A stretch of DNA of 64,000 nucleotides from assembly GCF_020184175.1 (NCBI RefSeq), contig NC_065531.1:58239213-58303212 (forward strand), read 5' to 3'. The DNA comes from Aphis gossypii. Lineage: Eukaryota; Arthropoda; Insecta; Hemiptera; Aphididae. Made by a program: the position numbers and the translations under genes. Shown one piece after another: positions 1 through 12,480 of the stretch. A model generated the notes under the pieces. It was not told where the DNA came from, made no database searches, and saw only the letters and a program-made list of their open reading frames with translations. The number at the start of each line of letters is the position of its first letter. The first letter of the stretch is position 1.

Positions 1-714
1 CAAATATGAATATTATATCATATATTAATATAAAAGGAATGGCATTTTCGACTTTACCAGCCATAATAAAGTCTATATTTATTTTAACAAAATTTAATTT
101 ATTACTTTCACTTTCATGTATTATAAAATAAAACAAAAATAATAAATTCAAATATTATATACCAACCTACCTTTTTTATAAAAACAGTGAACACACACAC
201 ATAATATATAATACACATTTTACCATAAATAGCATTGTTATTTTTTTTTTTACCATTTGTTATTAATATTTTCGGAAAATTTATAATGGATAGAAAACTT
301 TGAACATCACTTCAATCTAATTTTTGGTCAATTGCATAAGGTGTATAAAGTATATGTATTACTACATAATTTGTATATTAACTAATAAACTATAGAGTTG
401 TCATTTTTTTATTGACTCATATGAGAATGTTTTTATTTTTATTGATCTCATATAAGCTTCAACTAAAGTAGTTTTGAACTATAATTACTACTTACATTTT
501 TATGTAACTAAAACATTTTTTTCTTTACAATGGTTCTTAAAACTTAGATTATTTCGTTTAAATATAGTTCGTTAAAAAAAAAAATAGTATGAGTTTGTTT
601 GTATTGTAATTAGTAATTATATTTGTGATTCTGAAACTGGGTGTAGTTGGTTGGGTATAGTATTTAATTTGTTTTTATGTATTGACAGCATTCAATAATT
701 GACATACATAATAT

Positions 715-748
715 TATATATATATTATATATATATATATATATATTA
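715..748. repeat. (TA)n microsatellite
   Basis: The segment is an almost pure alternating TA tract with one or two interruptions. It is a simple-sequence repeat with no further context. Confidence 0.85.
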
Positions 749-2083
749 TGCTGATATAAGTTTTATTGTTAATCCTGTTTCACGGGTTAAACATGAAAAT
801 AAAAAAACCTTATAATTATAAAATCAACAGTTTTTCCTCTGTTTAACCTATTTAAAATACCTACTGTAAGTAATTTTCAAACATTCAAAATATAATAGAT
901 TTGCATGTATTGCTCTTTTTTATAGTTGAATATAATATTTTGTGTATGATGATACATTAATATCATTCACTGTCATACCTATAACATTTAAAAAATAAAA
1001 CACTTAGATATTGAAAGTCTGCATTTTAAGAATGTATAAAGTAAATTTTGGTTGTCTGATTTATTTATGTAGTATTTGTAAGTACCTATGATAATATAAT
1101 TATTATTTAAAATTATATAAAATAAATACGAATAAAGATAACACGGCGTTCTGGATATGCAATTTGGGTACATTCCAGTCTAGGAGTTTTTTCCCCAGTA
1201 TTTTATAAGCAAGCAATAATGTATTAAAATATAATGTATGATTTGTAAATATAAATGAGAAGAAATTAAACTAAGTGTTTATTAATTGTGTTGAATATTG
1301 TCGTAATTGAACCACTACCAAATTCTCACAATTCATGCTTTTAGAATTGAATTAAATTCTTAAACCTTAATCATTATTGTATTTGAATAGTAAATTATAT
1401 TATTACTAGAGAATTCGTGTACTAATTATTTAATATTATAAATAGTTAAGATAATGTTAAAATGTTTAGTAACACTACCATAATATTGTTTAAATAACAA
1501 ATCTAAAAATAATTAAAATACGATTATTAAATTAAATTTATTAAAATCAAAACTTTAATGGTAATGTAAGATTATTCATAACTTTATTGATTACCGTGGT
1601 CTTTATATAAACATTTAAAGCTTATGGTACGGTCATTTTAAAACTACGAAAACTCTTTGTTAGTTAACCTGAACACTATGTCACGCGATGCATAAATTAT
1701 GTATATGTATTTTAATTTTAATAAGTTTTATTTCCTTTAAACGTAATATAACCTACTATGATAAAACAAGTTTTTCAATTGTATCATAAGCTGTTGTTTG
1801 CTTCAATTATAGTCAAATTTGCAAAATTAATGAAGAATACTCTTATCGTGATTTGTTTTGTTTTGAAAGTATAATATGTCAAAAACATATAAATAACTGT
1901 AAAAAAAAAAACAAGAAAGACAACATTTTTAAAATTAAAACCTTATTTATAAAATATAGTTACAGAATATTTTTATTTATTTATATTATATTGTCATATA
2001 CGATTAATCAGTAGAATAATAGTACTTATATGTGTCAAAATAGATTATATAAGATTTGAGTATATTTTGATACGTAAAATGTT

Positions 2084-2100
2084 AATATATATATATATAT
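2084..2100. repeat. Short (TA)n microsatellite
   Basis: The segment is a short alternating TA run in AT-rich DNA. Confidence 0.7.
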
Positions 2101-3639
2101 CAACATCCCTATATTTATCACTTTACATTTAATTTCTTTAAATTTAAAATCAATAATAATAATAACAATAATAAAACAAACTAATCTGATTTAACATGGG
2201 CTCTCATCATTTACAAAAATGTGTGTATCCGTATAGTGAACATTTAGGTTGTATATTATATTTTATATTTATAACCGTTATTTTGATAACTGATTTTCTA
2301 TATTAATTTTTATATTTAAATTTAGCTAGAAGATTTTGAAATTAATCAATTAATAATTCGTTATAATAAATATATAATAATTCAACAATTCGTATAAGAT
2401 TTATGGTAGGTATAAATTGTATTCAATTCATCAGAAAATTTTATATTTTTATTGCGTCTTAATTGTTTAGCATTTCTGTTCTATCCAAAAACGTAAGTAG
2501 TAATTTACTCATTATTATATTTAGTTTAAATTCTTATTTTTTAAATTGATTTTTCTTTTGTAGAAATTAAATGAATTGCAATGAAATAATATTATAATTT
2601 AACATGAACTTTTTATATTTTCATTTTTTTTTTTTAAATTGTGACTATGCTTGAAATATGAAATACTTAATATGCATCTCATGATTTATGCCGTTATTAT
2701 ATTATTATAATGCGACATAATGATAAAATATTTTTATATTCGTGTTCTCTATAAAGTAACTTATTCATAGAATCATCTTGATATTTTATTGTTTTGAAAA
2801 CCACCAGTATACACAGTTCTAAAATATAACTATCATTAAATATATAATTAAATTGTATTTAATCAATTTTATCTAATTATAAATCATAATCGGCCATAAA
2901 ATAATTAAAGAATAAAAAATATACATTATATTTTTCAACTGTGTCATAGGTAAATAGTATTAAAATAAATCTATTTTTATTAAGTTTGATATCAAAATTG
3001 AATAGAAAAGTATTTTAACAAACCTATTATTTACCTAGTCATATATTTTACTAATTATATCATAAATCTTATATATTGTCAAATCTAAAAAAAATTTTGG
3101 CAATAATTTTATAAACAATGGTGTGAATTTCGATGCAAATTAAATTTTTTACTAAATATCTTAAAATAATGTTTTCCAAACTTAAAAATCACTCCATACA
3201 TCAAATAATATTTTTTTTAAATTTGACTTACTTTATATTTTTATTAGAATATTTTATAAAATATATTTTAGTTTCCTAATACAAAAATGAATTTATCTAT
3301 TTTAAAACTTGATTATTTTTACCGATAGTACTTATTGTACCAAATAAATATTATGCCAACTGTAATAAAGAAACAATAAGCTATTTATTTAAGTCATAAT
3401 AATAGTGGAATAACACTATTTTTTACTGTTTTATTATGTATTGAGTATAATTTCGTCTACAACTGATTTCCTAGTGACTTTTGTAGTCTTTTCTCTGTAT
3501 AATTAATCTTTCGATTATTTTTTTTTTTTTAATACCTTAACTAAAGAAATCGTTTTGCCATTAACATTCATATGTTAAAGAATTTAGGTAAGTAATTTTT
3601 TTTTACTCATGGAATTGCATTGTTTTATAAAATGTTTGA

Positions 3640-4075
3640 GGTAAAATTGGCAGCTGAAAAAAGTTTACATTGACACAATATGTGAATAGATAAAAATTTT
3701 TACATGCTTAAATAATCAAAAAATTAAAATTGAAGTATCGCAGGCATAATTTAATATTATGCCTGGACATAAATTATTTAAAACAGATCATTGTACTAGA
3801 ATTTTATCATCAAAAATTCATTTTTTCCAAACTGAAAAATGCCAATTTACGCGATTTTCTTTCAATTTTTACTAGACAAAATATTCCAAATGAATCAATA
3901 ATACGATATAATTTTGTCGGTGATTGTTCTAATAATACAATCAATATTATAAGAGCTTACTTGGTGAAAAATTATTGTGGGTGAGTATGGATGAGACTAC
4001 AAACATAAAAGGCCGATATGTTATCATACTTTCGAAATTTAATGCATCTCTAAAAATTTTTATTCAATGTATTTA
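3640..4075 (+). pseudogene. hAT-superfamily transposase relic (CGGBP1-like type)
   Basis: This is a decayed fragment of a hAT DNA-transposon transposase of the kind annotated in insects as CGG-triplet-repeat-binding-protein-1-like. One frame (about 3790-3980) reads through NIPNESIIRYNFVGDCSNNT, which matches the family pattern IPNES-x-R-x-x-YVDDCYNxT. A frameshift follows, and the next frame (about 3972-4040) reads LWVSMDETTNIKGRYVIIL, matching the family's WVSIDETTDxxGRYV. In hAT enzymes that D is the first catalytic aspartate. Upstream, about 3640-3730 gives a stop-ridden frame beginning VKLAAEKSLH that could be the remains of the zinc-finger part. Stops and at least one frameshift make it non-functional. 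The family call comes from remembered motifs. The N- and C-terminal limits are approximate, and I saw no terminal inverted repeats. Confidence 0.6.
3741..3765. repeat. Small perfect hairpin inside hAT relic
   Basis: The 10-bp arm CAGGCATAAT is followed by a 5-nt loop and its exact reverse complement ATTATGCCTG. It lies within the degraded transposase and may be fortuitous. Confidence 0.5.
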
Positions 4076-7000
4076 ATTAATCAAATATATATATTTTTTT
4101 TTTTACTTCTTAGATATAATATATTAGTTTCCTAATTACGTTTGTTTTACAACAATTCAAAAATATAAAAATACATAAAAATTAAATTTTAAATATTTTA
4201 AAAATTACAAAAATATACAAATTGTTTTATAGCTTGAAAATCGTATCTAAAGATTGGCAATTTAATGAAGATACAGCGTTATAATTTACTTACACAGAAA
4301 TTTAAACACATCAAAAATACGTCATGGTCATTATTTTTTTGTTTTTTATGAAGTTAAATAAGTTAAAGCTTTAAACTATTTATATGTATAAAAAAATAAC
4401 GATTTTATTCTCGTATTTTATTTTAATTAAAAACAAATATATATTAATATAAATTGAAACTTTTTATAATTAATATATATTAATATTTTCTATTCTAAAT
4501 TTTAAAATACGATATAAAATAATTTTAATCTCCTTAGACGATGATTATATTTATATTGTTGTACAACATGTTTGTTTATATTTTAAATTTAACAACAAGA
4601 ATAAATGACATAAAACAATATTACATCAAATTATATAATAAATCTAATATTTTAGTTGAAAACTTATTTAACCTACTAATATACTACTAGAAAAAAAAAC
4701 TAATTGTAACATAAATATACAATAAAAAAATCTTAAGAAATAGAAACTGACACATTGTCTTAACTCAAAATAATTTTTGTATACAATGATTTATCACATC
4801 TAACACATCCATTATAGTGACTTACACTTAAAACATACCATATAGTAGAGGAAATTACTAGTTTTTTCAATAGTTTTTAAAATTTATTTATTTTAGTATT
4901 ATAAAAATGTTGTTATATAAACTTGCTCTTTTATATAATGTTACTTAAGGGTGACCAATGCTGAACATACGTGAAACATTAAAAAACTGAATTGTCCTTT
5001 TTTATCATCGTGTCCCTTTGTCTCGATATACTTCGAATGAGATGTTTTTTGTCTCGTTTTTAAAAGATGATCTCTTTAAATAAATATTGTAACATGAATA
5101 TCGTTTAATAAAATAAATATTAACTAAAATAATTCAGTTTAAATGTATTCTTTACGTACATAAAAATTCAAATGACAATGGAATAGTATACGAACAATCT
5201 GATTCATTTCTGATACGGTCAGTGAACTTATACAGTTATACTCCTATGTGACAGTACTTTTATTTAATTTTTTGTCACCAAAATAAAAAGAAAAATAAAC
5301 TTTATAGATACATTCGTTAATACCATAAAATTAAATTAGAATATAATATATAAATATTTATAATATTAATAACAATGGTATGATATTTTTTTACAAGAAA
5401 TCCAAAATCGTGTTTCTATTTTTTATTTAATTTATTTTTATTCAAATAATAATCATCAGATAATTGTTGTTACTATTATTTATATACATTTGAAAGTTAC
5501 TTAACATATTTTTATCAGGTGTCAATTTACACGTTGTAATGTAGGGAAATGTGTCATATATTTTAAGTTCAAACTCTGGATTCTAATTTATAGATATTGA
5601 ATATCTTACCAACTATTTATTTTCATATTAATACTTGAACATTTTTTTATGTTTGTATTTGTTTAAGTAAATATATTTTTTTTTTCCAAAAGGATGTTAT
5701 AAGAATTGAAAATTTTATGACAGACAAACATTGAATTTTGTCTTTTAAAACGAGAATAATTCACATCCAAGTGAGTGGTTTTCAACATTTAAAAAAGCAA
5801 AATTTTTCATGCGTGCATCTTATCACAAGAAATCAATATAATTGTTATAATGTACACGTACTATTTAATGTATCGTAAGTAATTTATTAATGGGTAAAAA
5901 TAAATAATTAGTCTCGTATATATCCGTCACCGTGTATTTGAAGAGTAAGTCAGGTAGTTCAAGTTAATGAATCGATATTACAATGATAAAATCAAATAAT
6001 TATTATATTAAATACTGTCTATAAATAAAATATTAGTCACGTTTTAAAAATATGTTTTCTCAATTATAGTACGAACTGAAACGTTAATATTGATTATAAT
6101 GATAAAATAATTTTATTTTTACATTTTTAAATAACACCAAACCTTCTTTTCATTCTAAACATAATTTGATTCATAACAAGTATAAATAAAATTTGTAAAA
6201 GTCTTAAACTTTTTTTTCAAAATTTAAGTTACAGCACTCTATATGCTAGTCATATTCTTGTTAAAGATTTTGCTTTTGAGTCAATTGTATTAAAAAGTTT
6301 TAGCATGTTCCAATTCCCTTTAATTTATTATCAAATAAATCATATAAAATTGTGATATCCAATTAAAAGAGATGCGTTGGTTTGATAACTTCATAATCTT
6401 GTTAATGAATATTCCATACAATCAAGTGATACATCTGTGATTTTTTTCTTTTACATCATGTACATACAATGCATTTCTAGATTAATTATCATAAGACGTA
6501 AATAATAAATTGACAGATTTAAAGTACACTTTTTAAATGGTAAGCCAACAATTAAAATAACACAAATAACAATAATACTCAAATAATAAATGTTGATAAA
6601 TACCATATTGTAATAGATAAAATATTAGGTATACGGTGACAAATTAAATTAGAATGGAATTTAAATTTCGAGCATTAAGTGGAAAATTATAGGTACTGTT
6701 ATATTGAGTCTATAACTTTCTAATCTATATAAGTATGGAATATAAAATATAATTTTAAATGCAAAAATAACTTTATAATGACTTATTAGTTACCTACTAC
6801 CTACCTATTATGCAAGTATATAATAATTATTAATTATATTTTAAATACACATGATGATAACAATTTTAAAATCTACGTAAATATATTTAAATTTGCTTAA
6901 TAATTAGGTAATACTTATATATATATATATATCAACTTAACAAAATATTATAATAGTAAATTAAACAATTTATTACATCATTTTGAACGAATATGGTTTA

Positions 7001-8363
7001 ATATTTTGGTAACCAATGTCACTAAATAATTATTTTAATAATATGTAATATAAAATGTTAAAAAATGTTCTGGTTTTCTCTCTCCCTGATTTTTTTTCCT
7101 TCTAGTCTAACGGTACTAACTAAATCCACCTAATACTACTGAAAACCTCCATCAAAGTTGGTAATCAGGCCATTTTTCTCAGTTAGAATATGTATTATCT
7201 TACACGAAAATAAAAAAATACGTATCACTGTAAAACAAATATATTCATTCCTATTCTCACAATCAAAAATATTGAGTTTGAAAACAAAACATTAATATTC
7301 TATGTGTAATAATCAAAAGTAAAATCTTTTATAAACAACCAAGCACACACATAAATATATCCACAAAGAATAAAATGAATTTTTATGTTTTAATAATTAT
7401 TAGGATTTTCATTTTCATCGTATTTAATGTTAGGTAATATATTATATTGTAATTTAGGTATGCGTAACACTGGATTATTTTTTATATAAATATTTATATT
7501 AAAAAATAAACCATGTTATAAAATTTACATTTTTGTTTTCAAATAATATCGAATAATAAAGTGTATCATTGGTATATAGTATATTGAAATATTATATTAA
7601 TTACTTACTTTTCGTTTACCTAAATAATATAAGTATTTAAAAGCTACATTAAGCTATATTATATACTTAATTATATTAGTATATTGAATTTTTGTACAAT
7701 TATTTTGTAAATGAAATAACACTGGACAAACCGCATTAAAAGTATTTTAAAATAATGTATTTAAGCCACGAATGACCTAACAATATAAAAAATACTTATT
7801 TTGAATAGGTTAATTATTTAAAAACCAAATAATAATAATAATAATCTAAAACGAAAAATAATAATATCTAGAAACATAATTATATAAAACAAAATTACGT
7901 TTTTAAAATAATAATAAAAGTAATACCTACATTCTAAAGAAAAATCATAATTATTTTTATTCACCTATAATAAAATTCATTGATTTTTATTCTTTAATAT
8001 AAAAGAAACATTTCATATTATTTCATTTCGGTACTTTAGTTAAATATAATGACAATAGCATAAAAAATATTATTTTAAATCGCGTACATTTCATAAATTA
8101 TACTATTGGTACAAAATCATTTACATTCTGCTACACTATTTTAGCAGTAAAAACAATTTTTCTCAACTAATAGGTGTAATAGTAGGTACCAATTTATTCA
8201 AGTTTATAGTTATAATAAATCTTTGTCTATTCATTCCGCTTGGGATTATGGTTTCCTACATATATGATGTTTATAATATAAATGTTTCTTAAGCTTTAGT
8301 AAAAACCACTGTCTTTTGTTTAAAAAAAAAAAATAAAACAATATAAGTATATATATATATATT
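4076..8363. other. AT-rich non-coding stretch
   Basis: I see no coding or RNA gene here. It contains a (TA)n tract near 6916-6932. A slightly less AT-rich patch begins with 'gggtgaccaatgctgaac' near 4949; it has a transposon-terminus flavour, but I found no matching second end. Confidence 0.65.
6916..6932. repeat. (TA)n microsatellite
   Basis: The segment is a short alternating TA tract. Confidence 0.75.
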
Positions 8364-8453
8364 AAAACATAATATACAATAAAAATTGCATAAATAAGTA
8401 AATCTAATGACCTAGTTTTGGGTCACAAGTCAAAATATACTTTTAATAATTTA
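8364..8453. repeat. Dispersed repeat, copy A (partner at 11350-11443)
   Basis: About 90 bp aligns by eye to 11350-11443 with few differences. The shared core includes 'aaatctaatgaccta' followed by 'ttttgggtcacaa' and 'atatacttttaataattta'. Two such copies 3 kb apart in direct orientation indicate a dispersed interspersed repeat of unknown class. No terminal repeats or coding capacity are visible. Confidence 0.75.
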
Positions 8454-8526
8454 AATAGACACATATTAAAAATGTATTTAGTTGAATAAAATGATGCAAT
8501 GATATCATAATATTCTGAGAATAAGT

Positions 8527-8957
8527 ATTAAAATAAGTGAGTCATCAAGATATGTATGGTAAACTAAATTTTAAAGCAAATTCATTTTTTTTTGAAAGAC
8601 TATTAATTTTAAAACTAATAATTCACAAATGTGAAGATATTTTGATACATGTACAATTTTGATATGTAAGGATCATTATTAACTAATAAAAAGAAAAATT
8701 GTTGTCATTTAGTAAATTTTAGTATCTATATTAAAATAAGCGAGCCACCAAGATAATATGTATGGTAAACTAAATTTAAAAGAAAATTAATTATTTTTAA
8801 AAGAATTTTTATGAATTTTAAAACATAATTTAATTTTAACGATTGTGAAGATATTTGAAATATGTACAATTTTGAAATTAAGACAAATCATTGTTGTCAT
8901 TTAGTACATTCTAGTATTAAATCTATCAAGCTATGTATGATAAACTAAATAACTTAT
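8527..8957. repeat. Diverged tandem repeat, about 2.2 units of 186-203 bp
   Basis: Unit 1 begins near 8527 with 'attaaaataagtgagtcatc'. Unit 2 begins near 8730 with 'attaaaataagcgagccacc'. A truncated third unit begins near 8916. Each unit carries 'tatgtatggtaaactaaat' or a close variant. The full units also share 'gtgaagatattt', 'tgtacaattttga' and 'ttgttgtcatttagta'. The copies have diverged by substitutions and indels, so the duplication is old. Confidence 0.75.
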
Positions 8958-9119
8958 TTCACTATATTTATTATTCTATTAAAAGTGATTAAGGCTTTAA
9001 CAAATTATTTAAAAAATATGTTTGTGTTCATATGTTCAAATTAGTTTAAAAAAAATTGCTCTGTGTGAATAACCTTATAAAATAACTAAAAGTCTTTGTT
9101 AGTTAAATATTTTCTAAAA

Positions 9120-9460
9120 AAATTGTTGTTTTCTTCTAATAAAATGACTCACGGCAAACACACTGTCGGAAACTAGGGGAAGCCTAAATTGAATGGTTTG
9201 ACAATCAGTGCAATGCCGGGATATTCCGACTATAGCCCCATTGATTGTAAACGGTGTGAGGTCCAATACAATGGTGGTATATTCCAACTATTACATCATT
9301 CACTCGTCCGACAATTTCTCAGCTAGGGAGGTCTCTATTTACCTGTAGGTACTACGTAAGTCTGCGCTGTTTGGGTATTACTATAATTCCGGTAAAAGAC
9401 TATTACGCGATTGCGTGATGAAGGTCCCGTGTTCTGTCACAGACTTGATCAAATTGGTTA
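9120..9460. repeat. Higher-GC patch with a 58-bp-spaced imperfect direct repeat
   Basis: This segment is visibly richer in GC than its flanks. It holds two related blocks, 'caatgccgggatattccgac' starting at 9211 and 'caatggtggtatattccaac' starting at 9269, each continuing for about 35 bp. No convincing protein is encoded. It adjoins the hAT-like terminus that follows and could be the body of the same non-autonomous element, but that is inference. Confidence 0.45.
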
Positions 9461-9565
9461 ATTTTGTTTGCATATTTAACATTTTTTTATGCATATTATA
9501 CCATTTTTTGTGCATACTTGTATGCATATTTTGCCTTTTTCAGCTTCTACAACTTCCGAGCCCTA
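9461..9565. mobile_element. Probable hAT-type transposon terminal fragment
   Basis: The right edge reads 'cttccgagccct' followed by a. Its complement is TAGGGCTCGGAAG, close to the CAGGGCTCGGAAG-type terminus of many hAT elements. The preceding bases contain three or four TATGCAT/TTTGCATAT-like words, which resemble subterminal transposase-binding repeats. I found no matching left end and no clear 8-bp target duplication. The call is therefore tentative, and the element could be truncated or a misreading of AT-rich DNA. Confidence 0.35.
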
Positions 9566-9633
9566 GACTAAGAATTAATCGTTTAAAACACACGCAATAC
9601 TTAAATTTATTAGCCATAAGTAATATTACCTAG

Positions 9634-10440
9634 GTATAAATTTATACTAACTATGATTGATCATTTTAAGTCACAGAACTTTAGTTCATGCCAAAGGTCA
9701 AATAACAAATCGAATAACCATTTTGCTATACTTATTACAATATTAAATGTGAATAATGTTTAAACAAATTAGTAGGAGATAATGATAAGGCATTCATCAG
9801 CTCAAAGTAATGGCTTTTATATTAATGGCTAAATAAAATATAGACTTAAAAAAGTTATACATTTTAGAAATTTATTAATACGAACCAACAAAAACCCATA
9901 AATACAAATATTTATTAAGTAAATAAATTGTTAAATTCTATGAAACTAATTTCCAGACGATAACAACTGATAAAAATTTAACCAATTTAAACACACTAAC
10001 TACGACGACTTAAAAATATTTGATTGAAATAATTAGAAATCCTACGATTTCGGCGGTTATTGGTAACGACTCACGAATTTTGTTGAAGACGGGATCGGGA
10101 GGGGTTACCCACAAAAATGAACAAAATTATAAATATTTTAAAGCATAACAATTACTGTGACGCCGAAAGCACGATATATATATCTACAATTATATAGTAT
10201 ATGAAAAATTAATTAATAAATAATATGCGGGGGCATAAACATTAAAATATAAATTATAATATAATAACTTTATTGTGAACGTATAATATAATTATTATAT
10301 ATATGAGTTTAAGTACAACGAGCTCAAATGCCGCAATGTATAACAAAATATAATAATAATAATGGAAACCAAAACAAAACAATTGAACGCTAAGTTGGCA
10401 ATATACAAATAATAACTTATAACTGGCTACTAACAACGTG
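9634..10440. other. Non-coding stretch with short GC-richer patch
   Basis: Mostly AT-rich, with a CpG-containing patch around 10040-10120 ('atttcggcggtta', 'gacgggatcgggaggggtt'). On the minus strand ACTCAC at 10069-10074 reads as a GTGAGT donor, but no exon model supports it. No gene is recognised. Confidence 0.5.
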
Positions 10441-10800
10441 TATAAAAATATGTATATGGCCTGACATCAATAGCAATAAATGGATCTGGTCGAACGATGA
10501 CCGCTGACTACGATGAAGTTCTTCTTTGACGTGTTCAAAAAGAGACTTGGACTCGACTTAATAAAAAATCCGTTTACAAGTTTCACACGAGGTTTTGCGA
10601 CGATACGCACAAGACGGTAAACGAATGCTACGTTGCGTTCAGTTTGACCGTTGAAAAAAGACAATTTTTTAAAATGGCTGTAGGTCAACGTGACGGCTAG
10701 CTGCCTGTCCTGCGGCAGACGAATTGACGCCAGACAATGGAGGGGGGAGTTTGCTGGGACTTTATAATAATATATTCGCCACACTTATAGTGTCCCGAGC
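10440..10800 (-). other. Higher-GC segment with unrecognised 105-codon minus-strand frame
   Basis: The minus-strand frame 10784-10467 is open for 105 codons from an ATG (MWRIYYYKVPANSPLHCLAS...). The region is clearly less AT-rich than its surroundings, so it could be an exon or an old transposon piece. The translation matches no family I know, shows no domain, signal peptide or membrane segment, and has a low-complexity start. A shorter plus-strand frame also overlaps it (MKFFFDVFKKRLGLDLIKNP, from about 10511). I cannot decide whether either strand is coding. Confidence 0.2.
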
Positions 10801-12480
10801 AAAGCTTATTGACGGCATAACCGTACCAAGTACGAACATATTATATAATATTATTTAAATTTATAGTTCAACTTTTAAGTTTCAACTGTCGTATAAAAAT
10901 TATGAAGGAGTGTTATCAACAGAAAACCACAAGAATTGTTGTATAATTATGATAAATTATATTAGTTGATTACCTAATAATGATAAATTATTTCTTGGAA
11001 ACAAAAAATTGAAAATCGACTTCTGCATTAACAAGAAATAAATTTGAATTTCAACAAACTTTAAAAATTGGTTAAAAATCAATGACTTAACCTAATTCAA
11101 AGCTTTAAACGCTAAAATTGTTTTTAAAAACTTATTTATGAAATAGCTATTTTGGATTATAAAAAAAAAATTTAATAAAAAAATTATTTTTTTTATTTTC
11201 TGTTGTAAAAAAAAAAAATATATTTATAACATAAACATTACAGCGCAGATCTTTAAAAATCATAACAAAAAAAAAAAAACTTAGAAATATTGAATGGAAA
11301 AAAGTTATTGCATTTGTTAAATAGACGAACTACATCCAGTATATATTTTAAAATATAATAGGTATACAATAAAAATTGTATAAACAATTAAATCTAATGA
11401 CCTAATTTTGGGTCACAAATCACAATATACTTTTAATAATTTATATACTCGTATTTAAAAATTAATACTAATTAAATTATTAAATCATGTTGTAAGTCAA
11501 ATATGTTAAAAGTGTTGTGTAATAAACAACAGTACTAAAAGGCAGATATTTTCTGTAGGTATAATATGAATAAAATAGTATAAAATTAAACAATTTATTT
11601 ATATACAAATTTTAATAATTTTAATATTATATATGATTTTCAGCACGAATATATTTAAGTTAAATTATATTATTATGTATTACATTATTTTACAAATATT
11701 AAGTACCTAAATTTGTATATATATGTATTTGTATGTATGTAATTTATATGTAAAGTACATATGAATCAAGCGTTATTGTGTAAATTATATTAAGTACCAT
11801 TAAATTTAACAGAATATATAATTGTTGAAGAAACAACTAACTTTAAAAAATGCAAGGTTTTAACTAAATTTTTTTGAATAAGATAATTAATTTGAGTTTA
11901 CATCTGTACAATCATGCGCTAAGAAGAAAATTTGCAAAAGTAAGAAGTGGAAGATTGCCTCAATACTTAGTCAGTTTAGTATCTCCGTTAATTCCTTTCC
12001 GATTTCTTATTTAAATAAATTATCATTTCCGTATAAATAATTAAATTTAAGTAAAAGTACCACTTAAAATATTAAATTAACATAAATCATAAGAAGTCGT
12101 AAAATATGTATACAATAGCCAAACAAATTTCCTATTTAAGATGTTAAAAGAAGCAAATTTGTATCTGAAACGGGTCTTTTTAAAAATGCTAAAGAGAATA
12201 TGTAAATATTAGGTAGTTATTAGGTATAAGTGCTGAGCCCGGTTTAAAAAATTATATTCAAAAATAAAACAAAATAATGTAATGATGATATTAGAGTAGA
12301 AGACGTAATGATACATTTTTTATGATGAGTATTTAATTTCTCAGACTTTTCAAAATCTAGTTAATATGTTTTAATATGATTTTTTATCAGAAAATAACGT
12401 GGTTATCCACTCTCAAGTAAAGTTAACATTAATATCGTTTACGATGGTTTTTTAAACCACGATATAAGTTAAGAGGTCGT
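10801..12480. other. AT-rich non-coding stretch with dispersed repeat copy
   Basis: Contains the dispersed repeat copy B (11350-11443) and several poly-A runs near 11160-11280. Nothing else is recognised. Confidence 0.65.
11350..11443. repeat. Dispersed repeat, copy B (partner at 8364-8453)
   Basis: This is a direct-orientation partner of copy A. Both contain a core reading 'aaatctaatgaccta', then 'ttttgggtcacaa', then 'atatacttttaataattta'. This copy has a 4-bp insertion ('ggta') near its left end. Confidence 0.75.

Larger units (their letters stand above)
1..3639. other. AT-rich non-coding stretch
   Basis: This stretch holds no frame or RNA that I recognise. It carries a (TA)n tract near 715-748, a second near 2084-2100 and a poly-T run near 3518-3532. 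The composition is typical of intergenic or intronic DNA in an AT-rich insect genome. Confidence 0.7.

Noticed and set aside
4949..5260. Possible hAT end 'agggtgaccaatgctgaac'
   Set aside because: No inverted partner or target duplication was found, and the downstream sequence has no transposase-like frame.
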